This document shows, in pieces, positions 14,652 to 25,800 of a stretch of DNA of 47,820 nt; the stretch's first letter is position 1; every line of letters begins with the position of its first letter. The notes under the pieces were generated by a model that was not told the DNA's origin, made no database searches, and was given only the letters and a program-made list of their open reading frames with translations. Source of the stretch: Bacteroidales bacterium (GTDB lineage Bacteria > Bacteroidota > Bacteroidia > Bacteroidales > F082); the NCBI GenBank assembly GCA_016290215.1, contig JAEETH010000022.1, positions 1-47,820 of the forward strand, written 5' to 3'. Position numbers and translations under genes: made by a program.

Positions 14652-15880
14652 TCGGGCTTGAGGTAACACACCTCATGCTCGGCATGGAAGCGACGCTCGC
14701 CGCCTCCCGTGATGTTGAGCATCACCACATCATCAGCCTTCACCGTTCCCTTCGCCACAGCCTGCTGCAACGACGCCGTAGCCACGGCAGCGGCATGGTA
14801 GATGTCGATACCTTCTGTTTCCTCAAACAGCGCTTTCGCGGCATTAGCTTCGTCGTTGCTGACGGCAAGGATGTCGCCATCGGTGTCCTTCAGGGCATCG
14901 TAGAGGCCACCAGCGAGGCCGTAAGGCGGCTTGCGGTTGGAGAGCACCGGGGCACATATCTCGGCAGCGTCCTTGCGGGCTTGTTCGGCATCGTAAGGCA
15001 GCATGGCACGCGAGTCGGCACGCCAAGCGTCGTACATCGGCACGAAAGGCTTGTTTTGCGACACCATCAGGCGAGCTTTGTGTGAGCCATAGCGACCGTC
15101 GCCGATGAAGCGCAAGTTGGCCTCCCAAGCGGCGATGGCACCCGTGCCACTACCCACAGCCTGAAAATAGAAGTCGGGCGTACGACCGATGAAGGTCGTG
15201 GCCGACATCATCGTGGTGCTCATGCCGTCGCGACGTGCGATGTTTTTGGCACCGCCTTCGGCGAGAAAGCCGTCCAAGGTGCAGACCACATTCGACAGGT
15301 TGATGGCATCGAAATAGTCGCTGCCACTCTCGGTGGTGATGAGTTTCACGCAGGGCTTGAGGGGCTTGTCGAACCACAAGGCATTAATATTGTCCTGAGG
15401 CACGCAAAGCAACAGTTTGATGTCGTTGTCGGAGCACACCTTAGCGAAAGCACGGGCGGTGTTGCCAGCTGAGGCCACCACCAGCACCTTATCTTTGAGG
15501 TCGTCACCCAAGCGGGCGCACACCGAATAGGCTTCCATCTCTTTAAACGAGCAGGTGGTCATGCGGGCGTTGCGCTCGGGCCACCAACCATTGAAGGTGA
15601 TATAGAGATTGTGCAAGCCTAAACGTTGGGCCAAGCCTTCGCTCTTGTAGGTAATGGGCTCCGAAGGATGGCGCAGCATCGTCTTGATGGGCAGCCAGTC
15701 GGCATAGCGGTACAAGCCCAAGCAAGCGCCTTCCTTCACTTCGAGTTGTTTCTTTTCATACACAGGGCGCACCATGCTTGGCTTGTCGCACTGCTTGTCG
15801 TCGAGGGTCCAGCCTTCATCATCGAAGAGGCGGCCCGTGGCGACAGTCTGAAGTCGGTAATTGGTTGGAGTGAATATCAT
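14588..15880 (-). CDS. Cysteate synthase (threonine-synthase-like PLP enzyme)
   Basis: This 430-residue protein belongs to the threonine synthase branch of fold-type II PLP enzymes. It fits the cysteate synthase group, which makes L-cysteate from O-phosphoserine and sulfite. The cofactor lysine is Lys79 in EPITYKSEGLA. The phosphate-binding loop VASAGNTARAFA lies near residue 135, and a glycine cluster, NITGGGERR, near 390. In Bacteroidetes L-cysteate feeds capnine-type sulfonolipids; in methanogens it leads to coenzyme M. It starts 18 bases after the stop of the giant gene upstream, with no promoter visible between. Its 3' end overlaps the opposing T9SS cargo gene by 64 bases. Ordinary threonine synthase is the main alternative, but the divergent K-motif argues against it. 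Confidence 0.72.
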   Translation of the reverse strand: MIFTPTNYRLQTVATGRLFDDEGWTLDDKQCDKPSMVRPVYEKKQLEVKEGACLGLYRYADWLPIKTMLRHPSEPITYKSEGLAQRLGLHNLYITFNGWWPERNARMTTCSFKEMEAYSVCARLGDDLKDKVLVVASAGNTARAFAKVCSDNDIKLLLCVPQDNINALWFDKPLKPCVKLITTESGSDYFDAINLSNVVCTLDGFLAEGGAKNIARRDGMSTTMMSATTFIGRTPDFYFQAVGSGTGAIAAWEANLRFIGDGRYGSHKARLMVSQNKPFVPMYDAWRADSRAMLPYDAEQARKDAAEICAPVLSNRKPPYGLAGGLYDALKDTDGDILAVSNDEANAAKALFEETEGIDIYHAAAVATASLQQAVAKGTVKADDVVMLNITGGGERRFHAEHEVCYLKPDHIFKIDFTKEEVERVLAEMK

Positions 15881-15898
15881 TATTTTCTTGTTTTTAGA

Positions 15899-18800
15899 TT
15901 ATCTTTGGTCGTTATTAATATTGTCTCTATTGGAATTCACAAACCAGTATTTATACCCTGGCCCGGGAACTTCCACAAACACGCCTTCCATGGGAGCGAT
16001 AGGAGTGTCCAAAGAGGTGGGTATTAGCTTCGTGAACTTCTTTCCGTTTTCCGAGACGTCTTTCAGCCTGTAATAGGTAGTGATGGCTTCGCCCTCGTCT
16101 TCTCCGGTGTATTCAATATTCAAAAAGCCCTCGCAGGTGTAAGGGTTGCCGATGAGATTCCATCCGCTCAGACTCATATTGGGGACGTAGAGCAAAGGAC
16201 GTTGGCCCACCACCGATATCAATTCACCCGTAAAGGTGATTTCAGTGTCTTCCCTATTGGCGTACAACACGCTACCTTGTTCACCAAAGACGACATCGAC
16301 ACCCTCGGTTTCATCATTCTGCCATTCCATACCCATGAAGGCATATAAATCGTAGGCACCACCCTCTAAGCCATCCACATGGCTTGTTGTTGACGACATC
16401 CCCACGGGCGACGACAGCAGGTGCCAGCCCGTTCGAGCCGTGTCAACGACATAGCCGTCGATGTTTTTCATCACTTTGGCCATGATGCCCGTGTTGTTGT
16501 AGGTCACCTTGAAATGAGCGTCATTCTCGATGATGAAATGGTCTGCCGTGTCACAAGTGAGGTTGAAATCTGCCATATCCAAGTAATAGCCGCTCGGGAT
16601 GATGGACGGACCGGTGAGAACGATGTCAGAGGTGGCGGTTTCGTTCCAGAAAACACGCGTAAACCGCGAAGCCTCGCCCGTAACCGCAGCTTGTTTCTTG
16701 AAAAGCAGCAGCCTTGAATAGCTATTCGCATTGCTTGTGGTGAGATAGCTTCGCCAATCTTGCTCGTTATACACCACCATATACCTGTCGTTACACTTCA
16801 TGTTAAACTGTTCGGCGAGCGTCAAGTCTTCGGTGATAGTCCAAGTAGTGTTTTCGCTCGTGTGGCCGACGCGAACACCCGTGCTGCTGCCACTGATGAT
16901 ATAAAGATAGTTGGTGGGGTCGGCGGTTGAAGTAATCGTCATGTTGGAACTTGTGCCTCTGAAAGTCCAGGTGAGTTCACTCAAGTCGTCGCCTTCAAGA
17001 ATGCCATCGTTGGAGATGGAGACACCCAAGCTGCTGATGCCATGGGCCGTAGGCGAATGGGTTGAAGAGCCATTCTTAATCGTAAACTTGTCGCTGCCGC
17101 CTTCTGCCAAAATCACGTATTCGCCATCAACAAAGTCCGAAATGTCATTCACTTTCTTATAATAGAACTCCTCGCCTTTGACGTAAACGGCATAGAGCAC
17201 GATGCTGCTTGTAACGGTATAAGGCAACTCGATAACTTCAGTACTGGCTTCCGACAGCGACCAACCTACAAAGCTGAAATCGCCTAAACAGGTGACGGAA
17301 GGCGTTTGCGTTTCGTCCAAAACGTCGGTCAACAAGACGTTGTTGTTGGCATCAACGACGCCATTAATGCTGAATTTCACGGCAAAGGTGTTGGCAGGCA
17401 GCCTATAATACGACACCACCTCGTCTGAATTGGCATAAAAGTCACGGATGCCATAAGCCTTCAACACTGTTGTATTCTCAAACAAGTTGACATAGGTAAA
17501 CGTGGTAAAGGGGATAGATTGTCCGTCGTTGAGACAATATTGGCCCTTCGTATTGGGTGAAGGTGAAAGAAGCACGGTAGTCGCCGCAGATGGGTCGGTT
17601 TCAGTGCCTCTTGGGCTGATGGCTGGCGTTCCCGCTTTCACCGTGGTACTGATGTCGGTCAGGGCCACAGGGTCGATTTGGTATCGGGTGACGCTGTTGG
17701 AATAATAGCCATTCAGCAAACCTTTCACCGTGAAGAGGTCAGTGGTTTCGGGTGCAGTCTTGGTAGCGTAACCCGACTGGAAACGGTCGTGAAACGCCAA
17801 AGTGCCATTCGTGCCTGACACAGTCCAATTGCTGATGGTCATATCGCTCAGCTGCACATAACGCGCATCGTAGGTTTCAGGGCTGCTGAGGATGTCGTCA
17901 ACCGTAGCGGCAACACAAGTCAGTTCCCCCTCGGTAGTGACAACATCAACGAATTGGAAATTCTTGATTTCGATGATGCCGTGATAGTTCTCGTATGTAC
18001 CTTCCAAATAACCTGACACGAACTTGTCGCTCGTGTGCAATGTTGGGGCACCCGTGCCATAAACGAGCACGCCAGCTTCGGCATCCTGCAAATAAAGATA
18101 GGATCCTGCCTGCCCAACGACTTCCACATCCTCCAAATTGATGCAAGCCGCAGAACCGTTGTTTGCGATGAAATTCGCCTTGCTCTCGTGCAAAGTTTGG
18201 GCATTGGCAGGCAACACCTTCGCCTGGATATTAATGCTACTGCTGACGCTGTCGGAGGTAGCCAACACCCGAACGACAAAACCATCTTCGTCAGAAGGGG
18301 TGTAGGTCCATGTCACCAAGGTGGGTTCGGCATCGAGGGGAATCTCCGTATTAGGTTCGCCATTGATACTTAATTCACCCTTGACGACGGCCATTTTCAC
18401 CCGCTCAGACAAGTTGGCTTGGCTCACCGTAAAGTTCACGCTCAACGGTTGGTCAACCACCACATTGCCCAAGTTGATTGACGAAGGCTCGATGAGGATA
18501 GCGGGCAAAGAGAAGTCCAACGTCTCCCAAATGACCCTTATCTCCGACAAATAGATGGTACCCGAATTGGAGCGGAAGCCCAAATAAGAATAAGTGCCTA
18601 AGTCTTCCACATCGAGCTCGGCAGTGTTGCCGTTGCCTTTCAAGATGGAAGCTAACAAGGTGCCTCGCGTATCTCCATACAAATCCGTTGTTCCACTATA
18701 AGGCGTGTTTTTTCCATACACTTCAAGGACACGATTGCTGTCGGTTATTGTATGCCATTTTAGCTTTATCTTTTTGACTTTCAAATTGTTGACTTGTGTC

Positions 18801-19753
18801 GTAACGATACCCGAATAGCTGCTCGCACCTGAGATAGTGGAATTCATCTGGATATAGTTGATGTTTTTCGACGACTTACCCTTATACGTCACCCGAGGCT
18901 GTTCGGCATCGGGCAAGTTGATTTCCCAATTGACGTAGTCAGTGGTATCGCCGATGGCCTCGTTCACCGCTGTGGGATCGAGCACATTGACGACGAGATT
19001 CGATGAAGTGGTCCACTGGGCGTATAAAGTGACATGGTCGGTGATAGTCATCGGGTCGCCTGGATTGTATGCGTCTCCCGTTCCATCAGCGGCTGTATTC
19101 CAATTGTCGAAGACATATTCGTCGCGGTCATAGGGGTTGGCTATCACCATGGCGACACTGTTGTAGGCATAGCTGAACGTCATATCCTCACCCACGCCGC
19201 CATTGGCGGTATAAGTGACTTGGTAGAACGTATTGGTGGGAGAGGTATAGGTAACCTTGATTTGCAACAGGCACCTTTGCCCCGCATTCTTCATATTGAA
19301 CGTAAGCCCCTTTGTGTTCAGGCCAGTCCAAGTAGTCACCACCACGTCATCCGAGGTAGCTGGAAGGGGGTCGACGAGCTCGCCATCCTGCGAGGGTACC
19401 ACCGATTCAATTTCAAGATAAGTCTTTCCTCCATTTCGCTTACAAGTCAACTCCACACTACGGATAGATGCACCTTCGGAAGGTCTAAACGTAATGTTGT
19501 TGTAGGCATACAACCTAACGGCCATGCTGCTGGGATAGTAGGTCGGCGCAGCAGAGCCCGAACCTCTACCCAATTGACATTGAACGTAGTCTCCCAACAA
19601 GAACAGGTCAGTAATGACCTGTCCTTGCTGAAAGCCTTGTTCCACTGCTACCCATGTGGCCGTTGGATTCTCCGTTTGGCCCATGAGTTGAATTGTAAGG
19701 CAGTGTATTGCCATCCATGCAATACAACTAAAAACTACATGTTTTCTTTTCAT
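15899..19753 (-). CDS. Large secreted multidomain protein with InlB-like, DUF5689-like and shared C-terminal modules
   Basis: The start is set at MKRKHVVFSCIAWMAIH, a signal peptide ending near LMGQ, rather than at a start 21 bases upstream that would spoil it; the product has 1284 residues. An InlB/Flg_new-type repeat is at about 175-243 (YTANGGVGEDM ... LYAQW). An OB-fold DUF5689-like domain begins near 522 (SKANFIANNGSAACINLED). A chitobiase-C-like beta sandwich is at about 700-780, a second InlB-like unit near 800-860, and a trefoil-like segment near 863-1022. The end (about 1045-1284) is the region shared with the other two giants: GPSIIPSGYYL, HLLSSPVG, YDLYAF, GWNLIGNPYTC, APMEGVFVEV. 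No YPNP sorting domain follows. It is probably a surface protein cotranscribed with its larger neighbour. No enzyme motif is seen. Confidence 0.78.
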   Translation of the reverse strand: MKRKHVVFSCIAWMAIHCLTIQLMGQTENPTATWVAVEQGFQQGQVITDLFLLGDYVQCQLGRGSGSAAPTYYPSSMAVRLYAYNNITFRPSEGASIRSVELTCKRNGGKTYLEIESVVPSQDGELVDPLPATSDDVVVTTWTGLNTKGLTFNMKNAGQRCLLQIKVTYTSPTNTFYQVTYTANGGVGEDMTFSYAYNSVAMVIANPYDRDEYVFDNWNTAADGTGDAYNPGDPMTITDHVTLYAQWTTSSNLVVNVLDPTAVNEAIGDTTDYVNWEINLPDAEQPRVTYKGKSSKNINYIQMNSTISGASSYSGIVTTQVNNLKVKKIKLKWHTITDSNRVLEVYGKNTPYSGTTDLYGDTRGTLLASILKGNGNTAELDVEDLGTYSYLGFRSNSGTIYLSEIRVIWETLDFSLPAILIEPSSINLGNVVVDQPLSVNFTVSQANLSERVKMAVVKGELSINGEPNTEIPLDAEPTLVTWTYTPSDEDGFVVRVLATSDSVSSSINIQAKVLPANAQTLHESKANFIANNGSAACINLEDVEVVGQAGSYLYLQDAEAGVLVYGTGAPTLHTSDKFVSGYLEGTYENYHGIIEIKNFQFVDVVTTEGELTCVAATVDDILSSPETYDARYVQLSDMTISNWTVSGTNGTLAFHDRFQSGYATKTAPETTDLFTVKGLLNGYYSNSVTRYQIDPVALTDISTTVKAGTPAISPRGTETDPSAATTVLLSPSPNTKGQYCLNDGQSIPFTTFTYVNLFENTTVLKAYGIRDFYANSDEVVSYYRLPANTFAVKFSINGVVDANNNVLLTDVLDETQTPSVTCLGDFSFVGWSLSEASTEVIELPYTVTSSIVLYAVYVKGEEFYYKKVNDISDFVDGEYVILAEGGSDKFTIKNGSSTHSPTAHGISSLGVSISNDGILEGDDLSELTWTFRGTSSNMTITSTADPTNYLYIISGSSTGVRVGHTSENTTWTITEDLTLAEQFNMKCNDRYMVVYNEQDWRSYLTTSNANSYSRLLLFKKQAAVTGEASRFTRVFWNETATSDIVLTGPSIIPSGYYLDMADFNLTCDTADHFIIENDAHFKVTYNNTGIMAKVMKNIDGYVVDTARTGWHLLSSPVGMSSTTSHVDGLEGGAYDLYAFMGMEWQNDETEGVDVVFGEQGSVLYANREDTEITFTGELISVVGQRPLLYVPNMSLSGWNLIGNPYTCEGFLNIEYTGEDEGEAITTYYRLKDVSENGKKFTKLIPTSLDTPIAPMEGVFVEVPGPGYKYWFVNSNRDNINNDQR

Positions 19754-19802
19754 ACCGGTCCGAAAAAAGCACAATCAATCAGTGCTTATAAACCTTTTCG
19801 AA

Positions 19803-22800
19803 TCAGGGTTTCACCATGAACACTACCTTTGAACCCGTATTGCCACTTGTGGAAACTTGAGGAGCCTTGGTGAAGACAATCGTCTGACCTTCGACGTGCA
19901 CAAGCACACCTTCCATCGGGGCGATGGCGACGCTGCTGTCGGTTTCCACCAACGCGGCACCACTTTCGTCTAATCTGTAGTAAGGCACATTGATAGTGAC
20001 ATTGCAGGGATACGGGTTACCGATGAGGTACCAGCCGTCGAGCGTGGTGTTTCCTGCACCGCTATTCGTCATCAAGCCGGCCACCGTAATGGTGCCACCC
20101 ATAGCCTTGGCGTAGAGATAACCATTGCCCGTGGTGAGATTGAAAGGCTCCACTTTATAATTCTGCCATTCCTCATCTGTGGCTTCTTGGTCGAAGTAAT
20201 AGAGGTCGTAGTTGCCGCCAACCATGCCCAACTGAGCGGGATCTTGGTTGTTGACAGGCGAACTGATGAAGTAGAAGCTGTCGACAACCTCAGCCTGGTA
20301 AGGATTAATGGTCTTCCTCATCGTGGCATTCACGTTGTTGGAAGTCACCAACTGACCGCCTTCTTCGATAAGCAGTCTGTCGGCACCCAACTCGTTGGTA
20401 ACGGAACTCACATTCAGCACATAGCCGCTCGGGATGATGGACGGGCCAGCGATGGCCACAGTGCCTTCAGGATTGTCGACAAACACGCGGGTGTAACGTT
20501 CGTCGGCTCTTCCTGCATACTTATAAAGCTGAATGGCTTTTTGAGCCGAGTAAGTGCTCGACTTGAAGTAACGGAATCTGGTTTGTCCAGAAGTGGAATT
20601 ATATCTCAAATGAGCACCACCTGCACCTACGATGTTCATCTCATCGTCATAGTACAGGCTATTGGCATACGCCACATTCGGATCGGTATCTAAGCCATTT
20701 GAGTCGTCTCCTCTACCAATGTACCTGCCACTTGCGCTCTTGATGGAATAGCCATTCTCAATTGCCTCAATCGTAAACTTAGCCGCATTAATTGTCGCAT
20801 TGGAAGCAATGGCACCGTTAGCGATGCTCACCGCTATGGTATTGCCTACTGCATCCAAAGTTTCCAAACCTCCATTGAAGGCCACATTACCTTCTTCATA
20901 CACAATCAGGTAGTCGCCTGACCAATCACCGAGGTCTTCTGTCACCTTGACATATTGGTTTTCCACCGATGGATCTGAATAGTTATACACGGCGTAGAAG
21001 GTCATGTCTTCCATGATCGTATAGGAAGTTTCAGCAGGCATTACATTTTCGACGTCGTTGGGGTCGAGAGTCCAGCCAATGAATTCAAACGCATCGATAT
21101 TGGCACCATCGGCCAAAGTGATGGCTTCGCCTACGACAGCCATTTGCGGTGCAGTCTCCACGCCATTGACGGAATAGACGTATTGGTATTCGGTGGTGGC
21201 TTCCACAATCACAGCCTCAACCGTCACCGCGCTGGCTGGCATGGAGAACTGATTGTCGCTGACGGCAACAGTACCCTCGTTTTCGTCGGTCACATTCCAT
21301 TCGATGAAGAAGTAGCCTTCGGCAAGCTCATAGCTCAACGTGACCGTCTCACCTTCGGCTGCAACGGCCTTATCAGCAGAGATAGAGCAACCGGCAAACT
21401 CAGGCTGGTTCAACACGATGTCGTATCTTTCAATCCACCCAATTTCGGCAGCAACAGTCACATTGCTGGCTGGCATGGTGAACTGGTTGCCGTTGACTGC
21501 AACAGCATCGCCATTTACGTCGGTCACAACCCATCCAGACAAGAAGTAATCTTCGGCAAGCTCATAGCTCAACGTGACAATCTCGCCTTCAACAGCCATG
21601 GTCTTGTCGGCAGCGATGGAACAACTGTCAATCTCAGGTTGGTTGAGCTCGATGGCATAGAAGTCGTCAGGAGTATAGAGATGAATGTCGCCCAAACGCA
21701 CATTACCTACCGAACGGGTCCAATAAATCCATCTGATGTACCTCACATCCGAAGACAAGTCGTCGAAAGTCTTTGTCTCGTAGCCACTGGTGGATATCAC
21801 GTTAGCAATGGGTCTCAACGGATCATCGTCACTCATCTGGGCAATCATTTCAGCTGTTGTATAGACCGCTATGATAGTCCAATCGAGTCCGTTGGTTGAA
21901 GTCTGCAAATAGAAATAACCGCCTCTGAAACCATTAGCACCCTGAATGTCGAACGTAAGTCTTGCTGGCTCTTCTTCGAAAGCCAACTCAATATAGTCTT
22001 GTTGGCCCGTCTCTGAATCAGGGGCGTCAAAATTCAGATAAGGATAATTGTCATAGTATTCACCCAAACCATCGACTTTAAGGCCTTCGGGTATAGAATC
22101 CAAACGTGCCAAAACATCAGCATCAGACTCAGAGGCAAGCTTCTCATAAGCATAACGGAACGGCAAAGGAGCAAATTCGCACTCGTTTTGGGTAATGGAG
22201 GCGATGTTGGACACCACTTCGTTGCCCGACCAGTCACCGCCAATCACTTTCAGATAGGCGGTACGTGGAACCTCAGTCTCAGCAGCGGCATTGATATGGA
22301 AGTTCAATTCACTCCCATTCAGCGTAACCGTAATCCAATCGTATTCAGCCGCATTTCCTTGTTCATCGCAAAGCTGCACCCTCGGCGGGTTACCCTGGAA
22401 ATAAATGTTATAATAACCAACATTCAAATGACCATCCTTCTCTCCGCAGTCGGTCGATTCCGAACTGACGGTGATGGAAGAGGGGCGTTCCCATTCGTAG
22501 ATGATACTATACTGTTTGAACTCTTTTATTCCATGATATATTTGCAAGTCGCCAAGCACGGTAACGATATCGCCCTTGCGAAGGTCATCCTCCGAATCAA
22601 TAGGTTCGCCGCCTAAGCCTTTGCCACGATACACGTAAAGCTGATTGGCTTCACCAGCAGTTCCATCGTCAGAGATGTAGTAATTGGCATTATTATAATG
22701 GCCTGTCTCAATGATAGGATCGGTGCACACGATACCGCGCACATAGACCTGATCAATGTCCGAAATAGAATCCATAAGGTCAAGAATCTCCTGTACGGTG

Positions 22801-25800
22801 TAAGGCGTTTCCATAGTACCAGGGGTACCAGGCGCAACCATTCTATAAGTAGCTGTTGTGACAGCACTATGCATGCCCTCATAGTAGGCAATGGCCTTAA
22901 TGGTGACGGTTCCTGTCACACCCTGCAAGTTGATGGGTTCTGATTCATCAAACAGGGGACTATTCATATCGGGATCTGTGCCATCCATGGTGTAATGGAT
23001 TTCGGCTTCGTATGTATCACAGAAGAGATACACTATAGCATTCTCATCGTTGGTCAACATGCATGAACCTGGGCTAAAGAAAGGCGGCTCGACATCGCGT
23101 TCGAGGGAAACGAGGTAGTTGTAAGCAGCAATACGAGGTGTGCCACCGCTTCTTTCCAACTGTCCGTAGATAACCACGCGGTCACCCTCATGGAGTTCGT
23201 CTATCGAGTAAAAGTCGGAATCATACAAGTTTTTGCCATAACGGACATACATTTGGTTACTTGTACTGCCATCAGCAGAAATGTTATAGCTTATATTGTG
23301 GTACTGAACAACTTGGTCTGCGGTTGTTACAATACTGGAAACTATACCTTGTACATATACGAAATCAGACATGCCAGACGCAGGAGTGTTATCCATGGCT
23401 TGCGGCACCGTATAGGGATTTTCAAACGTGCCAGGTGCGTTGGGGTTGATATTGTAGACACCCGTAGCCATTCTACTGACGATTGTGTCTAAAACAGCAA
23501 TGGCCTTGATGGTGGTAATGCCTTCCGTAACCATAATAGGCTCGGCATAGACATCACTTTCAGTTGTAGGTTCTGAGCCATCAGTGGTATAGTAAATCAC
23601 CGCATCTTGGGTGGTGCAAGTGATGGTCACTTCTTGGTCTTCAGTGTAACTACCCGGAAGCGGGCTGAAGGTAGGAGTGGCAACGTATGGAACGCCACCA
23701 GTGCTTCTATACAGTGACAAGGTTCCACCCGTGCTGGAAGCATAGCAACCAAAACCGACAGTACCATTTCTCCTCAAATACTTGTTGTTGAAATCAGACG
23801 AAGCTTGAGAACGACCATAGTTTACAAAGTCGTATGTATTCGTTCCAGAAACAGTCCACAAAGCCAAAGCATCAGTTCCATCGGCCAGCATTTGGGCGGT
23901 GTTCTTCGAGTTGGTACCAGCAGCGTATGCATCGGCAGCAACATTATAAATGGTCCAATAGCCATCGCTTGGAGCGATATGCCAAACGATGGTGGCATCC
24001 TCTGTGACGATGACACCATCCTCTGGTGTCACTTCCTCGTAGGAGAGCCTATTATTGACCACCGTGTTTTTCATGGCAGCGCCATTATAAAAAATTACAT
24101 AGTCGCCTTCGACGAGTTCTCCAGAATAAAGCGTGTAAGTATCACCCGTCGGAGGAGCCACATAGGCTGCCTGGTTGATGGTGACGAGGTCGGAATAAAT
24201 GTCTTCGTTATTGTTGTCAGGGGCGTGAACCTTGAAGTAAGCCGTGCGGGCTGCGCCTTCGTTAGCGGCAATGACATAGTGAACATCGTTGTTTTCATCA
24301 ATGTTGGCGTTAAACCAGTCGTAAGTGACGGCATCGCCGTTGGCATCGCAGAAATACACATCGGCGACAACTTCGGTGATGTTGTGATAGGTCACTCCGA
24401 GGGTGCCTTCGGTTTCGGTGGCTTGGGCACTGACCTCATAACTGCTAAGCATAATGGAAGGTGCAGTGTCGGGCAAAGCCAGCGTGATATTGCCGAGAGC
24501 GACATTGCCGCTGACCTTATTCGTATACACCCACTTGATGTAACGGACATTTTCACCTAAGTTGTCGAATTCTTCTGAAAGGACAGTAGTAGTAAGATTG
24601 GTATAAGTTTCCAAATCGGTGAAAGTCTCACCGTCTTCAGAGGTCTGCACCGTGAAAGTGCCTCCTGAGAAGCTGTTGCCCTTGATGTCGAAGGTGAGTT
24701 TGCCAGGGGTTCCGTCGAAGTAGAGCATCACCCAATCGCCAGCAGAGTTGAACTTCAGTTTAGGCGAGGAGCTATAGTCACTATCAAGGCCTTCTTGGGT
24801 CAAACCATCGGTGTTTGCAATGTCGGAACGACCGCCGTCGAATGCGAAGGGCAAGGTGGCCACGGTAGGAGCCTCGTAGGCTGCCTGGTTGACGGTGACA
24901 AGGCCAGAGTAAACATCCTCGGCATTATCATCGAGAGCGTAAACCTTCAAGTAAGCTGTACGAGCCTCGCCTTCGTTGGCTTCAATGAAATAGTACACAT
25001 TATTGTTGTCATCAATATCAGCATCAATCCATTCGTATGTAGCTGTTTGACCTTCAGCATCGCAGAAATACACCTCGGCTAAAACCTCCGAGATATTATT
25101 ATAGATAACAATGAGGGTGCCAGTGGCCTCTTCTGCCGTAACATCCATTGTGGCAGGATTGACGGTGATGGAGGCAATATTCGGATTGCCTGCTTGCGTG
25201 ACGGTCACTTCCTTGGTGGCGATCTCATCGTTTTCACCATAGGTGTAAGTCAGCGTGACAGTAGCGGTACGGGCATTAATGCCTTGGTTGGCTGTGCAAG
25301 TGAAAGGAACCGTGGCGTCGACTGTGCCAAGGGTGAGCCAGCTTTCAGAAGAGGCAGCTGACAAAACACCATCCTCAACAGGGTTATTAATCGAATATTC
25401 GATAGCACCCGAAGTGGCATCGTAGGCTATTTCCACATTGGCGGCCGTGATGGAAGGATTTGTTGAAGGAGTTGTCCCTACTTTGACAATCGTGGCTGAA
25501 GCAATACCCACTTGATTGCTGGTTGAGCTAAACGTAATCTTAACCGCATTTGTGCCAACAGGAAGGTTGTTGTCAGTGATGGTAAAATTGGTAGAGGTTA
25601 TACCCGTTGACGTGTATGTTTCTCCACCATCTGTACTATAATGCAACGTAATGGTTTGTGGTTTAGTAGTCCATTGAGTGCAAACAAAGGTAGCCGAACT
25701 CATCGTTGAACCATCAGTTAATACCAATGTAACGGCACCGCCTTTGGTTACGGGCTGGTTGGTAATCGTGCTAGCCTGGTGAGAGGCCGAAGCAAACGTC